Below, one piece after another: positions 54,211-63,817 of a stretch of 64,000 nucleotides of DNA; positions within the stretch are counted from its first letter, which is position 1, and each line of letters begins with the position of its first letter. The translations under genes were made by a program, and so were the position numbers. This DNA comes from Aliiglaciecola sp. M165. GTDB lineage: Bacteria > Pseudomonadota > Gammaproteobacteria > Enterobacterales > Alteromonadaceae. The notes beneath the pieces were generated by a model. The model was not told where the DNA came from, did not search any database, and saw nothing but the letters and a program-made list of their open reading frames with translations. The DNA is taken from contig NZ_VKKH01000003.1 of the NCBI RefSeq assembly GCF_007197995.1, positions 248,001 through 312,000 of the forward strand. Reading direction: 5' to 3'.

Positions 54211-55626
54211 TTATCGCAAGGTTATACTGCTAGCTTGAAAGCAATACAGTTCGCTTTTTCCAGAAAGAGGGCCATTCAGTACCTTACCTACTGCATAATT
54301 TAATTCTACTTCAGGTTGCCAAGACAAAAATTGCTGAGGCCAACGTTTGATAGAAGCTTTGGAACCAAGAGGAAATGCTTGCGGACTATCGAGTTCACAC
54401 TCTTGAGATTCGACATCGAATAGCCAGCCCACAATCGTACTGTCTTGATTTAATGGCTTTAACGCGACCGCATCAGACATATCGATGGCGTTGATACTCT
54501 TAATTATTAACTCTTGATAGGCCTGTTGATTTGACTTTAATTCTCGAAGAATACGATCAAATTCATCTCTGAGTGCCAGGTTGTCAGGATTACTTTTTGA
54601 AAACATCATCTTGTGTGGGACTGCATTGGAAAATTGCCCTTGACTGATCCTTGCAGACAGCGCCGGCAACTGCCTGGATAAAACACTTTCTGCAACTTCT
54701 CTTGCTTCCAATAACACTCTGGGTTTCGACAAATATAACAACGCTATCAGTGCATCATTGAGGGACTCAAATCCACACACAGGTTGTGAAGAATTTTTAT
54801 TCGAGGTAACGGCTGTTTCGTAGGCGATAATATTTAATTTTTCTGAACTGATGTTATTAGCTGTTAACTCTCCATTTGGATAAACTAAAGTAAGATAAAC
54901 CTCTTGCGAAACCTCTGCATTTGAAAATCCCACAACCTCATGTTGAACACTTTGCAACGCGGGAATAAGCGACGCTATATTGAAATCACTTAATTTTTTA
55001 TTCGTTTCCAATTTCGTTATCGCCGCACTCGTTATTGGCTCAGTGCTTAACAAGGCATAGGGATAATTATTAACCAGTGTTTCAATTGCATGTGCAGTAT
55101 CTTTTACCGTACAGGTATTTTGAGGGATATATTGACTAATTAACGGATCGAAATCATAGCCATCCAACATCATCACCGCATGATTTTTAAGATCTTCATA
55201 GTTTGATATTTCAATCCCTAGAGGATTATGAAAGCGGTCGTAAAAGACACCAAAGGAAATATCAATCAAGCCTTCGCTAAAATAAAAAAGGGATTCGCGT
55301 CTTTCAGTCTGTATATAAGGATAAATTGCTCTGATTTGATTGTTTTTCTGCGCGGTTTCAGCGCTGGCTTGGGCGAGGCTCCATGGCATAAAGCGATACT
55401 CTACTTGATAGCCCATTTGGGTAAAAACAAAATCGACAATGGCTCCAGAAATCCCATTGTGCGGCAAAGTCTCACCGCTGTAAGGAGGCCAATTCCCCGT
55501 CGCGACTACGACTTTTTTAACTGCAGTTTCTGGCCTTGTTGAAGATACAAAAATTGTGGCTAAAAGCAGTATCATTGCCACAATAAGTCCAACCATAATC
55601 ATTGGATTGGTGCGCTGCACTGACAT
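54211..55626 (-). CDS. Family 3 solute-binding protein, membrane-anchored
   Basis: 471 residues with one N-terminal anchor or signal (PMIMVGLIVAMILLLATIFVSS) and a family 3 amino-acid-type binding domain, VVVATGNWPPYSGETLPHNGISGAIVDFVFTQMGYQVEYRFMPWSLAQASA. The second half (about 250-471) has no clear match. No transporter genes are adjacent; the OpuAC-like gene follows by 30 bases on the same strand, so the two binding proteins are probably co-expressed and may serve sensing rather than uptake. Function not established. Confidence 0.7.
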   Translation of the reverse strand: MSVQRTNPMIMVGLIVAMILLLATIFVSSTRPETAVKKVVVATGNWPPYSGETLPHNGISGAIVDFVFTQMGYQVEYRFMPWSLAQASAETAQKNNQIRAIYPYIQTERRESLFYFSEGLIDISFGVFYDRFHNPLGIEISNYEDLKNHAVMMLDGYDFDPLISQYIPQNTCTVKDTAHAIETLVNNYPYALLSTEPITSAAITKLETNKKLSDFNIASLIPALQSVQHEVVGFSNAEVSQEVYLTLVYPNGELTANNISSEKLNIIAYETAVTSNKNSSQPVCGFESLNDALIALLYLSKPRVLLEAREVAESVLSRQLPALSARISQGQFSNAVPHKMMFSKSNPDNLALRDEFDRILRELKSNQQAYQELIIKSINAIDMSDAVALKPLNQDSTIVGWLFDVESQECELDSPQAFPLGSKASIKRWPQQFLSWQPEVELNYAVGKVLNGPLSGKSELYCFQASSITLR

Positions 55627-55861
55627 TATCTCCTTTGTGCTTGTCCATAAATTTCTATTGAATCGTGAAAGTTTCAGATAAAAACACTTACTGCTACTGA
55701 TTAAATTTTAGCCAAGTGAATGAGGATTGCCATCTAATACCAACCCTAATAGGGACCGTTGCTCCAGAAAAATCCCACATTGCGCTAAAAACACTTTCGA
55801 AACACACCAGAAAACAGTACCTTTAATCAGAGGTTAAACCTTTTTGTGGTTTTTGAGCTAT

Positions 55862-56455
55862 ATGATGAAAACTGGGATCAAATCTGTCATAACACTATGC
55901 GTGCTGAGCCTGCTCAGTTTAGCTGTTTCAGCTCAGGTTTTGGTGCGTGAAAGGTTTACTCACTATTCAATCGAGCCAGACAGCGTTGAGCAGATAAAAT
56001 TAGAGCTTCGCCGAAAATCTCCAGTGAGCAAAGAGAATCAGTTGTTTCATGGTGGCACTCAGTGGAAACTGATCCCCAAATTTGGCTTGCAGCGCGTTGG
56101 AAATTTGTGCCAAATCTCCGATATCCAAGTCTCTTTGGATGGTATTTTTACGTTACCCAAAATGACCAATCGCACTACGGCATCGGAAACGATTCAACGT
56201 ACCTTTGACTCCTATTACACGTCACTGTTAGAACATGAAAGAGGACATCAAGATCTTTGGTTGCAAGCAGGTCAGGAAATTGAACGCGCACTCAAAACCA
56301 TGCCCCCACACTTTCAATGTGAACAGTTAAAACGCCAAGCAACGAATCGGGTGAGTGAAATAGTTGAACATTACCAGCAGCAAAATAAACTGTATGATAC
56401 GTCCACGGGGCATGGAAAAACCCAAGGCGTTTACATCGGAAACCCACCAAAGTAA
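55862..56455 (+). CDS. DUF922 family protein, predicted zinc protease fold
   Basis: 197 residues from the ATG at 55862; an earlier TTG frame start is unlikely. Signal peptide ITLCVLSLLSLAVSA (cleavage near 24). The core has a Phe-Thr-His-Tyr strand (RFTHYSIEPDS), NRTTASETIQRTFDSYYTSLLEHERGH with the metal-type HExxH-like motif HERGH (125-129) and QDLWLQAGQEIERAL. This matches DUF922, a family of secreted putative Zn-dependent proteases. Activity unproven. Single gene. Confidence 0.75.
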   Translation: MMKTGIKSVITLCVLSLLSLAVSAQVLVRERFTHYSIEPDSVEQIKLELRRKSPVSKENQLFHGGTQWKLIPKFGLQRVGNLCQISDIQVSLDGIFTLPKMTNRTTASETIQRTFDSYYTSLLEHERGHQDLWLQAGQEIERALKTMPPHFQCEQLKRQATNRVSEIVEHYQQQNKLYDTSTGHGKTQGVYIGNPPK

Positions 56456-56506
56456 CGCCCATTTAGATTGTTCTTTTTATGAAATCCTTGGAACACAAAA
56501 CGTAAT

Positions 56507-57076
56507 TTAAGATTGATTTTCCACAATCGTCTTGAGATTGCTTAACCCCTGTTCAAAGTCAGGGCCAATCATCGAATCCATCATTAGTGCAAAATAGTGA
56601 TTGATTGGATTGCTTCCGACATCACCATAATCTCTCCATGTTACTGTCGTGACGCCTTGACTCTCAACAAGCTGTAACTCTCCAGTCGAGCCCATATCAA
56701 AGTCTGGAAAATACAGGCTATACGTCACGTTCTTATTGGGCACCAAAGCCGTGATGGTCATCTCACCACTGCCTTCCTGCTCACTTTGCCAACTTGATTT
56801 CATGCCAAGGGCAGCAGTTGTTCCAGAATATGTCACTTTCATTTGTGGATCTCGGGCAAACCAAACACCCCAATTTTTCCACTGCTTTAAATCGACAATA
56901 TGTGGATAAACTTCTTCTGCCGGAGCCTCAATGACCACAGTGCGTTGTACGCTAAACTCGGATGGCAAAAAGAAGCCCACAACGATCAATACAACAAATA
57001 AAAGTACAATCCCTATGAACATATTTTTTAAAAGTGTCATGTTTATTTTCTCAATGTGTTGTTTGCGTTTAGCCAA
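56507..57076 (-). CDS. SRPBCC family protein (polyketide cyclase/START-like)
   Basis: 189 residues. N-terminal membrane helix (NMFIGIVLLFVVLIVVGFFLP) and an SRPBCC fold: VQRTVVIEAPAEEVYPHIVDLKQWKNWGVWF, MKSSWQSEQEGSGEMTI, and the C-terminal helix GPDFEQGLSNLKTIVE. An internal Met at residue 13 (57040) is a possible start. These domains bind hydrophobic ligands; the function of this tethered form is unknown. Convergent with the DUF922 gene. Confidence 0.75.
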   Translation of the reverse strand: MAKRKQHIEKINMTLLKNMFIGIVLLFVVLIVVGFFLPSEFSVQRTVVIEAPAEEVYPHIVDLKQWKNWGVWFARDPQMKVTYSGTTAALGMKSSWQSEQEGSGEMTITALVPNKNVTYSLYFPDFDMGSTGELQLVESQGVTTVTWRDYGDVGSNPINHYFALMMDSMIGPDFEQGLSNLKTIVENQS

Positions 57077-57247
57077 TATAACATTTTGTTAACATTTTCA
57101 AAATGTTAAAACGGTCTCTAATTATGTTCTAACCATAAGCCGCCAATCGTGATCATTCGATCGTTTTGGAAGATTTTAATTCAGCCCATGACAACTGCGT
57201 TATTGAGAGTGAATCCCATTGTTATTTTGGCGTTCAGACGTCGAAAA

Positions 57248-58186
57248 TTATCCTTGATAAAATTGGTGTTGGTATTCGCTCGGAGAAATGCCGACAAATT
57301 TGTGAAAGTTAAAACGCAAAGTCACCGTGTTATCGAATCCGACTCTAGAGGCTAATTCATCCATTGTTAACCGATCTTTTTCTAGTAATTCTTTTGCCAA
57401 TCGAATGCGCTGTTGATTCAACCACTCCTTGGGTGGCATGCCAATCGAAGCTTTAAAGTGACGATCAAAACTACGCCTGGACATATTCGCATGTCGCGCC
57501 AGGTCATCCACTTTCAATAAGGTATTAAGCTGTTCAATTGCCCAATCCAAAGTGCTTGAAAAGCGTTGGTGCTTTTGCGGAACGGGAGTTTCGACAAACT
57601 GAGCCTGCCCGCCCGTACGATGCGGTGAAATCACCAGTCGTCTGGCAACTTCATTGGCGACTTCGTGACCAAAATCCTGGCGCACGATTTCGATAGCCAA
57701 ATCCAATGCTGCAGCACTGCCGGCTGAACAAGCCAAATTATCATGCTGGGTATACAACACGTTATCGACATACTCGACCAGTGGAAAACGTTGTTGAAAC
57801 TGCTTAGCGTAGCGCCAGTGTGTGGTGGCTTGGCAATTGTTCAGTAAACCCAGTTGCGCAGGTAAAAACGCACCTGAACAAAAAGTTATAATTCGTTTAT
57901 TTAATCCATGAAAGGCGACAATTTGCTCAGCCAAGGCAACTTTAATTTTTTTGGATTCAGTGTTCCAACCAGGGATCAACAAAATGTCATAGTGTAGAAT
58001 TTCGTTAACTTCCTGCACTTTGAGTTGCAATCCATTAGGGGCATTTAACACATCGGCATCAAAACTGATGACGTCGCATTTGTACCAACTGGGCTTGTCC
58101 TTTTTGGGATAACCAAATACCTCTAAGGCACATCCTAACTCAAACATAGGCAAGTTGTCCGTCACCAAAATAGCCATATGTAGCAT
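57248..58186 (-). CDS. GlxA family regulator: DJ-1/PfpI domain with AraC HTH
   Basis: 312 residues. N-terminal DJ-1/PfpI-like domain (MAILVTDNLPMFELGCALEVFGYP; nucleophile-elbow Cys in ITFCSGAFLPAQLGLL; ACSAGSAAALDLAIEIVR) and C-terminal AraC domain (LDDLARHANMSRRSFDRHFKASIGMPPKEWLNQQRIRLAKELLEKD and DELASRVGFDNTVTLRFNFHKFVGISPSEYQ). GlxA-type regulators control catabolic genes such as those for choline or amines. The target is unknown; no obvious regulated gene is adjacent. Confidence 0.88.
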   Translation of the reverse strand: MLHMAILVTDNLPMFELGCALEVFGYPKKDKPSWYKCDVISFDADVLNAPNGLQLKVQEVNEILHYDILLIPGWNTESKKIKVALAEQIVAFHGLNKRIITFCSGAFLPAQLGLLNNCQATTHWRYAKQFQQRFPLVEYVDNVLYTQHDNLACSAGSAAALDLAIEIVRQDFGHEVANEVARRLVISPHRTGGQAQFVETPVPQKHQRFSSTLDWAIEQLNTLLKVDDLARHANMSRRSFDRHFKASIGMPPKEWLNQQRIRLAKELLEKDRLTMDELASRVGFDNTVTLRFNFHKFVGISPSEYQHQFYQG

Positions 58187-58407
58187 TTCTACGATTCCTG
58201 AAAGTCATCTTTGATTGGCTTATTATTGGTGAAATTATTGTTTTTTGCCAACTAATCTCGCTAAGTTGACCCATTCAGCGTATTTGTTGTTTTTGTTATT
58301 TGTTTTTACTCGTCCATCATGCCAAACTCAAATTACAAGGCGACTGTTTGTGTAGTCTCTCTCCTTGGCAACTTAAACATCTTTTCTGTGTATGAGGAAT
58401 TGCCTGT
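58187..58407. other. Divergent promoter region between the GlxA-type gene and glgC
   Basis: AT-rich, no ORF of note. The promoters of both genes should be here; no clear operator was recognised. Confidence 0.3.
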
Positions 58408-59670
58408 ATGGAAAGTCAAAACCCCCGCTATATTAGTAACCTAACAAAAGAGACTTATGCTCTCATCTTGGCCGGCGGGAGAGGATCAAGGCTGCATGAA
58501 TTAACTAATTGGCGTGCAAAGCCTGCATTATATTTTGGAGGAAAATTCCGAATTATTGATTTTCCTCTATCAAATTGCATTAATTCCGGGATCCGTCGTG
58601 TCGGTGTGGTCACCCAATACAAATCCCACTCGCTCATTCGACACCTCGTCCGTGGCTGGGGCCATTTTAAAAAGGAACTGGGTGAATCAGTAGAAATTCT
58701 ACCGGCGTCACAGCGATCTTCAGATAACTGGTATCAGGGAACTGCTGACGCGGTATTTCAAAATATTGATATTATCCGTGATGAATTACCCAAATACGTG
58801 ATGATTTTGTCGGGTGATCATATATATCGTATGGACTATGGAACCCTTATCGCTAAGCACGCTGAATCTGGCGCTAAAATGACTGTGTGCTGCATGCCTG
58901 TACCAATTCACGAAGCTGCTGGTCAGTTTGGTGTCATGTCGGTCGATGAGGATATGCGCATAAAAGGGTTTGAAGAAAAACCCGAGCATCCTTCTCCCCT
59001 ACCTGGTAACAATGAAAAATGTCTCGCTTCCATGGGTAATTATGTTTTTGATACTGAGTTTTTGTTTGAGCAATTGAAAAAAGATGCAGAAAAATCAGAT
59101 TCTGATCGCGACTTTGGTAAGGACATCATTCCCGACATCATCAAAGATCATCCGGTATATGCCTATGCTTTTGATGAAACCGATCAAAGAGAAGTATATT
59201 GGCGTGATGTCGGCACCTTGGACTCATTCTGGATGGCCAATATGGAATTAGTTCAACCTGTCCCTGCGTTGAATTTGTATGACAAACGTTGGCCGATTTG
59301 GACCTATCAAGAGCAATTGCCGCCTGCAAAGTTTGTCTGGGAAGAAGACAACCGACGTGGTTCTGCCATAAACTCAGTGGTGTCTGGTGGTTGTATTATT
59401 TCAGGTGCGACGGTACGCAAAACTGTGTGTTTCTCGAATGTTCGAGTGCACTCCTATTCTGAGGTCGAAGATTCTGTATTACTTCCCGATGTGGAAATAA
59501 AACGTAATTGTCGAGTGCGAAGAGCGATAATAGACCGAGGTTGTATTATTCCTGAGGGCATGACTATTGGTCATAGTCGTCATGATGATGAGGCGCGAGG
59601 CTTCAGAGTTACTGATCAAGGAGTCGTGCTCGTCACACGGGAAATGTTAGGTTTACCTGTAGGTTACTAG
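58408..59670 (+). CDS. glgC: Glucose-1-phosphate adenylyltransferase
   Basis: 420 residues, the usual GlgC length. Nucleotide site [16 protein letters not shown] (18-33), [84 protein letters not shown], and a C-terminal left-handed beta-helix ([20 protein letters not shown]). It makes ADP-glucose for glycogen. No other glycogen gene is in the window, and it is followed by a terminator, so it is monocistronic here. Confidence 0.95.
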   Translation: MESQNPRYISNLTKETYALILAGGRGSRLHELTNWRAKPALYFGGKFRIIDFPLSNCINSGIRRVGVVTQYKSHSLIRHLVRGWGHFKKELGESVEILPASQRSSDNWYQGTADAVFQNIDIIRDELPKYVMILSGDHIYRMDYGTLIAKHAESGAKMTVCCMPVPIHEAAGQFGVMSVDEDMRIKGFEEKPEHPSPLPGNNEKCLASMGNYVFDTEFLFEQLKKDAEKSDSDRDFGKDIIPDIIKDHPVYAYAFDETDQREVYWRDVGTLDSFWMANMELVQPVPALNLYDKRWPIWTYQEQLPPAKFVWEEDNRRGSAINSVVSGGCIISGATVRKTVCFSNVRVHSYSEVEDSVLLPDVEIKRNCRVRRAIIDRGCIIPEGMTIGHSRHDDEARGFRVTDQGVVLVTREMLGLPVGY

Positions 59671-59691
59671 GCATTTTTCAACGATATTATG

Positions 59692-59722
59692 AAGCGCCCG
59701 TCAATACTTGCGGGCGTTCTAT
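59692..59722 (+). terminator. Terminator after glgC
   Basis: CGCCCG and CGGGCG pair around TCAATACTTG, followed by TTCTATT, 24 bases past the glgC stop. It may also act on the converging hydrolase transcript. Confidence 0.75.
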
Positions 59723-59730
59723 TCAATATT

Positions 59731-60540
59731 CTAATTCACTGCAATATCTTCCCAACGATCAATTGTTTGTGCAATGAGTTGAGCAACTTCTTCGGGCTGC
59801 TCAAGAGGAAACATATGCCCTCCGTTTGCAATCTCCTGATGCTCAAGCTGATTGTATTTGATAAATGGTGCGATCCTTTTGGGCCGACAGACAGTAGTGT
59901 GTTGCCCTGTTATAAGCTTTGCAGGAACCTGCAACTTGCCATAAAAACGATGAATATTAAGCGGTATGGTTCGAAATATATTTGCCTCGACGTTATGGTC
60001 GAAACTCAGTGAATGCCCAGACTCGTGACTCTCAATTGCCGCGTCCACATAATTTGCTATGGATTCTGGGTGCATATCTTTAAATAATGTTTTGTTTTGA
60101 AAATACTCTATTAAATTCGTGCCTTTTGGCCATGACGTGCAACGATTGAGGGTTTGATGGGCAGGTGTCAGGCGATCAAACAATGGCGTTTTTCTTATGC
60201 TTCTCACCACCATGCTGGTTAATCCCGTGATCAGCGGCGGATCCAGCATAATCAACCCTTTAACCATTTGCGGAAACTTACAGGCTGTCATGTAAGACAC
60301 CACCGCACCAAATGAGTGGCCAACTAGATACACAGGTTCTTCGCTATTTTCCTGCAAATATTGGCTCAGTTCTTTCACTGGGTTTGACCAGTCCTGATCG
60401 ACAGGAAATGCAGGATTATGGGCAAATTTCTCCAATGCAATAATCGAAAACTGCCCTTCCAAATATGAAAAGAGTTTCCTGTAGCTACTGGCAGGAAAAC
60501 CGTTTGCATGAGCAAAATGAAGTGTCACTGGTTTGGTCAT
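59731..60540 (-). CDS. Alpha/beta hydrolase
   Basis: 269 residues from the ATG at 60540, chosen because AAGGG lies 6 bases upstream and this start avoids overlap with the previous gene; a frame start 33 codons earlier is unlikely. Oxyanion region HFAHANGFPASSYRKLFSYL, nucleophile Ser in LVGHSFGAVVSYMTA, acid region KLITGQHTTVC and His in ANGGHMFPLEQPEEVAQ. Substrate unknown. It sits 31 bases after the AraC regulator, and together with the AlkB-like pair may act on long-chain esters or aldehydes; this is inference from position. Confidence 0.82.
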   Translation of the reverse strand: MTKPVTLHFAHANGFPASSYRKLFSYLEGQFSIIALEKFAHNPAFPVDQDWSNPVKELSQYLQENSEEPVYLVGHSFGAVVSYMTACKFPQMVKGLIMLDPPLITGLTSMVVRSIRKTPLFDRLTPAHQTLNRCTSWPKGTNLIEYFQNKTLFKDMHPESIANYVDAAIESHESGHSLSFDHNVEANIFRTIPLNIHRFYGKLQVPAKLITGQHTTVCRPKRIAPFIKYNQLEHQEIANGGHMFPLEQPEEVAQLIAQTIDRWEDIAVN

Positions 60541-60571
60541 TTGCGACCCTTTTTTGAAAATACTTCTAAAA

Positions 60572-61570
60572 TCATTGGTTGCGTAGTTCACTAGGTGAGA
60601 TACCGTACCAACGTTTGAATGCACGTCTAAAATTTGCAACGTCAGAATAGCCTAAATTATAGGCAACCTGTTTAGTGCTTTGTCTATGTGAAATGATATA
60701 TTGTTTGGCCAGCACGGCTCTCACTTCCTCTAATATCTGTTTAAAACTAGTCCCCTCAGCAATCAATCTTCGATGTAAGGTTCTTGGTGTCAGGTTTAAC
60801 GCACTGCTGACTTGTTCAAGACTCAAGAAATGTTCTCGGCTATTCATCAACAGGCTCTTAATTTTCCAAGCAAGGGAGCCACTGTTAATTACCCGCTGCA
60901 ATTCCGCTTCACACATTTTTTTCGCCTGATAGAACGCATGTTCATCAGCATGGATCAATGGCGCATCCAATGAGTTTTTATCCAAAACCAATATGGCTTG
61001 TGGTGCATCAAACTCTGTTTGGCAACAAAACGTTTGAGTATACTGTGCGGCGTACTCAGGTCTCTCAAATGGAAATTCGATCCTCAATAGCACGGATTTT
61101 TCAGGCAACACAGTATTAAGAATATTATCGATGGTGACAGCCATCACTTCAAAAAAACAGGCTCGGATATGACTCAAATCCACACGTTCATGCATGATAA
61201 TGCGAAGGTGTTCCATCTGATCGTCTAACTCAATCGCTACCAAAGGTGTACGAGTGGTCACAAAGCGTTCAAACACACTTAAAACTTGCCGAATGTTTTG
61301 ACAACTAAGCAGCGCAAGCCCCAGTGCACCGTGGGTATTGATTGACAAACGTTTGCCTAACATAAGACCCATATGTGGCTGACCAGACAAGGCAATTGCA
61401 CTAAGTATCAACTTTTCGTACTGTTCATAGGTCAGCAGCTTTTGATCTTGAATGACATCCTCTGCACTCAAGTTAACTTGTTTAAGCCAGGATTTAGTGT
61501 CGATTTCATTTGATTCTAAATACTGTTGAATCTGCCCGATGTAATGGAGTGGCAGATTGGCATTGTTCAC
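60572..61570 (-). CDS. AraC family transcriptional regulator
   Basis: 332 residues with the N-terminal ligand domain of the PF12625 type (NTHGALGLALLSCQNIRQVLSVFERFVTTRTPLVAIEL) and a C-terminal AraC double HTH (LEQVSSALNLTPRTLHRRLIAEGTSFKQILEEVRAVLAKQYIISHRQSTKQVAYNLGYSDVANFRRAFKRWYGISPSELR). It is divergent from the ferredoxin/AlkB-like pair with 139 bases between, and probably regulates them in response to a hydrophobic inducer. Members of this group often control alkane or fatty acid genes. Confidence 0.88.
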   Translation of the reverse strand: MNNANLPLHYIGQIQQYLESNEIDTKSWLKQVNLSAEDVIQDQKLLTYEQYEKLILSAIALSGQPHMGLMLGKRLSINTHGALGLALLSCQNIRQVLSVFERFVTTRTPLVAIELDDQMEHLRIIMHERVDLSHIRACFFEVMAVTIDNILNTVLPEKSVLLRIEFPFERPEYAAQYTQTFCCQTEFDAPQAILVLDKNSLDAPLIHADEHAFYQAKKMCEAELQRVINSGSLAWKIKSLLMNSREHFLSLEQVSSALNLTPRTLHRRLIAEGTSFKQILEEVRAVLAKQYIISHRQSTKQVAYNLGYSDVANFRRAFKRWYGISPSELRNQ

Positions 61571-61709
61571 TAAAAAGTATCCTTCAATAAATTCATACCC
61601 ACATGTAAACCAATTGTGAACACTTTGTCAATAAATGACTCCGATATGACAAGATAAGCTCTCTTGTCTGAATCCATAATTGATTACACTGTTTCAAAAG
61701 TGAGGTGCT

Positions 61710-61985
61710 ATGAAAACTGTGACGCTTAATGACAAAACGTTTGAGGTTGAAAAAGGTCAACCAATATTGGACGCGGCTTTATTCGCCGGTTTAGATTTTC
61801 CGTTTGATTGCCGCGTTGGCAGTTGTGGTCATTGCAAATGCACGTTGACCGACGGGCAAATTCGCCAACTTGATACCTTCGAGTATGCGTTATTACCTGA
61901 AGAAATAGACAACAACGTAATTCTTGCTTGTCAAAGCACAGTAAAAACAGACGTCGTCATTTCGCTGGATGATGCTAACGAATAG
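61710..61985 (+). CDS. Plant-type 2Fe-2S ferredoxin
   Basis: 91 residues, one ferredoxin domain. The cluster cysteines are Cys34, Cys39, Cys42 and Cys74 (DCRVGSCGHCKC... ILACQS), the CX4CX2CX31C pattern of plant/chloroplast-type ferredoxins. GAGGTG precedes the ATG. It ends 18 bases before the AlkB-like gene and is probably its electron donor. AlkB normally uses rubredoxin, which makes this pairing notable; no reductase gene is adjacent. Confidence 0.9.
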   Translation: MKTVTLNDKTFEVEKGQPILDAALFAGLDFPFDCRVGSCGHCKCTLTDGQIRQLDTFEYALLPEEIDNNVILACQSTVKTDVVISLDDANE

Positions 61986-62003
61986 AACAACAAGGTAATA
62001 AAA

Positions 62004-63140
62004 ATGATGCACTATATTAAATTTAGCCTGTTTCATGTGCTAACTCTGATTACCATTGCAGCACTGTTCTTTGCTCAACACTGGATTGTATACGGGTATG
62101 TTGCGATAACCTTCTTTATCATTGCTGGTGATGCTTTGTTGGGTGATGACACTACGATCCCAGGCTATAGGAATAAGTGGCTTTTAGACTTGCAATTATT
62201 TATTGCCTTACCTTTACTATTTATCCTTTTGTTTATTAGTCTGTGGCATATCAGCAGCCAGGATCCTCTAGGCTTCGGTCAGTTTTTGCAAAGCACATTC
62301 GGTTATGATTTGTTTTTAGCAAGGGAAAATACACACACCTGGCATCATGTAGTGGCAATATTTTTTGTTGGACTTATGGTTTCAACTATAGGCACAGTGA
62401 CCGGTCATGAGCTTGTACATCGTACCTATAGCCCAGGCTCAGTAACGGTAGGAAGATGGTTACTCGCGTTTAGTTTCGATGCAAACTTCTCCGTTGAACA
62501 TGTTTACGGCCACCACAGATATGTCGCAACGGCCGAAGACCCCGCGACGGCACCACGGGGCAGAAATGTCTACCAGCACATTGTGCTTTCAACAATCAAA
62601 GGAAATATCAGTGCCTGGAATATTGAAAAACAACGATTAATACGCAAAGGACAAAACGTTTTCAGCCATCACAATGTGTGCCTTAGAGGATATTTAATGA
62701 GCATTGTCCTGCTTTTGCTCTCTTACACTATTGCAAAATGGGCAGGTGTATTGTTTTTCACGTTAAGCGCATTATGGGCCAAGGCCATGTTAGAGATTGT
62801 TAACTACATGGAACATTATGGAATGGTCAGAAACCCGAAAAAACGTGTTGAGCCAAGACACAGCTGGAATACTAATAAAAAAATCAGCTCATGGGCTATG
62901 TTTAATTTATCTCGGCATTCTCACCACCACGCTCATGGTCAACTGCCCTATCATCAACTTAAACCTTATCCACAAGCACCTACGATGATCAGCGGTTACC
63001 TAGCAACTATATTCATCACTATGATCCCACCTTTGTGGTTTAAGCTAATGAAACCCAAACTCAAGGAGTGGGATGAAAAATATGCTAACGACGAAGAAAA
63101 AGCCTTGTTAAATCATCAACTCTCAAACTCAAATAGCTAA
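62004..63140 (+). CDS. AlkB-like integral membrane non-haem di-iron hydroxylase
   Basis: 378 residues with about six membrane helices. The histidine boxes of the AlkB/XylM group are in order: HELVH (135-139), EHVYGHH (165-171), NYMEHYG (267-273) and RHSHHHAH (304-311). Such enzymes hydroxylate the end of alkanes or alkyl groups of aromatics at the membrane. AAGG lies 8 bases before the first of two ATG codons. Together with the ferredoxin and the AraC regulator it forms a small oxidation cluster. The substrate cannot be told; a family member acting on xylene, fatty acids or steroids is possible. Confidence 0.88.
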   Translation: MMHYIKFSLFHVLTLITIAALFFAQHWIVYGYVAITFFIIAGDALLGDDTTIPGYRNKWLLDLQLFIALPLLFILLFISLWHISSQDPLGFGQFLQSTFGYDLFLARENTHTWHHVVAIFFVGLMVSTIGTVTGHELVHRTYSPGSVTVGRWLLAFSFDANFSVEHVYGHHRYVATAEDPATAPRGRNVYQHIVLSTIKGNISAWNIEKQRLIRKGQNVFSHHNVCLRGYLMSIVLLLLSYTIAKWAGVLFFTLSALWAKAMLEIVNYMEHYGMVRNPKKRVEPRHSWNTNKKISSWAMFNLSRHSHHHAHGQLPYHQLKPYPQAPTMISGYLATIFITMIPPLWFKLMKPKLKEWDEKYANDEEKALLNHQLSNSNS

Positions 63141-63360
63141 TTTATCTACAAGTTGAAATTAAGTCTCGTAGGGGGGAATGGTCCGTAACGTTCCCCTCAC
63201 TAACGATATCTGCTATCCGTTTAGTAATATCGCAGATAGTTAAATCGCAATTAAGGTATGTCATTGCATACCTGAGTATCATCTTGGTGATTTATTTCTT
63301 TTTCTGCTTAGGACAAACTTGCCTCAAGTTAATTAAGCAATTCGGTCAAGAGAGGTCAAC
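63141..63360. other. Intergenic region with three small hairpins
   Basis: GGGGAA/TTCCCC (63173-63196), ATCTGC/GCAGAT (63208-63237) and AGGTATG/CATACCT (63254-63273) follow each other. The first may end the AlkB-like transcript. No long U tract follows any of them, so a structured 5' leader of the next gene or a small RNA is possible. Confidence 0.4.
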
Positions 63361-63660
63361 ATGAAGCATTCAGCAAAGATCCTTGCAACAGCAAGCGTTT
63401 TAGCTTTGACCCTAAGTGGCGCAGCAAATGCGAGTATCACAGCATCGGTTCAAACCGTTTGCGAGAAAGCAGAGCGAGCCTCGTCAAACAATGTTGTTGG
63501 CGCAAATACCGAAGGGCAACAAGCGTATTCAGATATGCTATCACAACACTTTAATTTGAGTAGTTGTAACGGTTTGCAGTTGCTGAACAACACGCCAAGT
63601 AACCTGGAGTCGAAATCTTCAGAGAGTGAAGCGGCAGAGGTGGCGCACCTTACAGATTAA
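63361..63660 (+). CDS. Small secreted protein of unknown function
   Basis: 99 residues with a clear signal peptide (HSAKILATASVLALTLSGAANA, cleavage near residue 24). The mature part is short, with two cysteines (TVCEKAERASS, NLSSCNGLQ) and many Ser, Asn and Glu residues. DUF3718-like features (CEKAE... C) are possible from memory but not certain. It has a strong terminator downstream. Confidence 0.65.
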   Translation: MKHSAKILATASVLALTLSGAANASITASVQTVCEKAERASSNNVVGANTEGQQAYSDMLSQHFNLSSCNGLQLLNNTPSNLESKSSESEAAEVAHLTD

Positions 63661-63739
63661 GCGTTTTGGCTTGTGTAGCCAAAGCAGTAAAAATTTCCTT
63701 TGATACTTAGTGGTACTTTCCCGTCCTTAGATGGTTATA

Positions 63740-63768
63740 GCCGCTCCTCCCCGGAGCGGCTTTTTTTT
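63740..63768 (+). terminator. Strong intrinsic terminator
   Basis: GCCGCTCC, loop TCCCC, GGAGCGGC and eight T. It ends the small secreted protein transcript. Confidence 0.95.
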
Positions 63769-63817
63769 GCCTGTTTTACTTTGTAGCTGACTGGCTAATT
63801 CTATATGCGGTTCGTTA

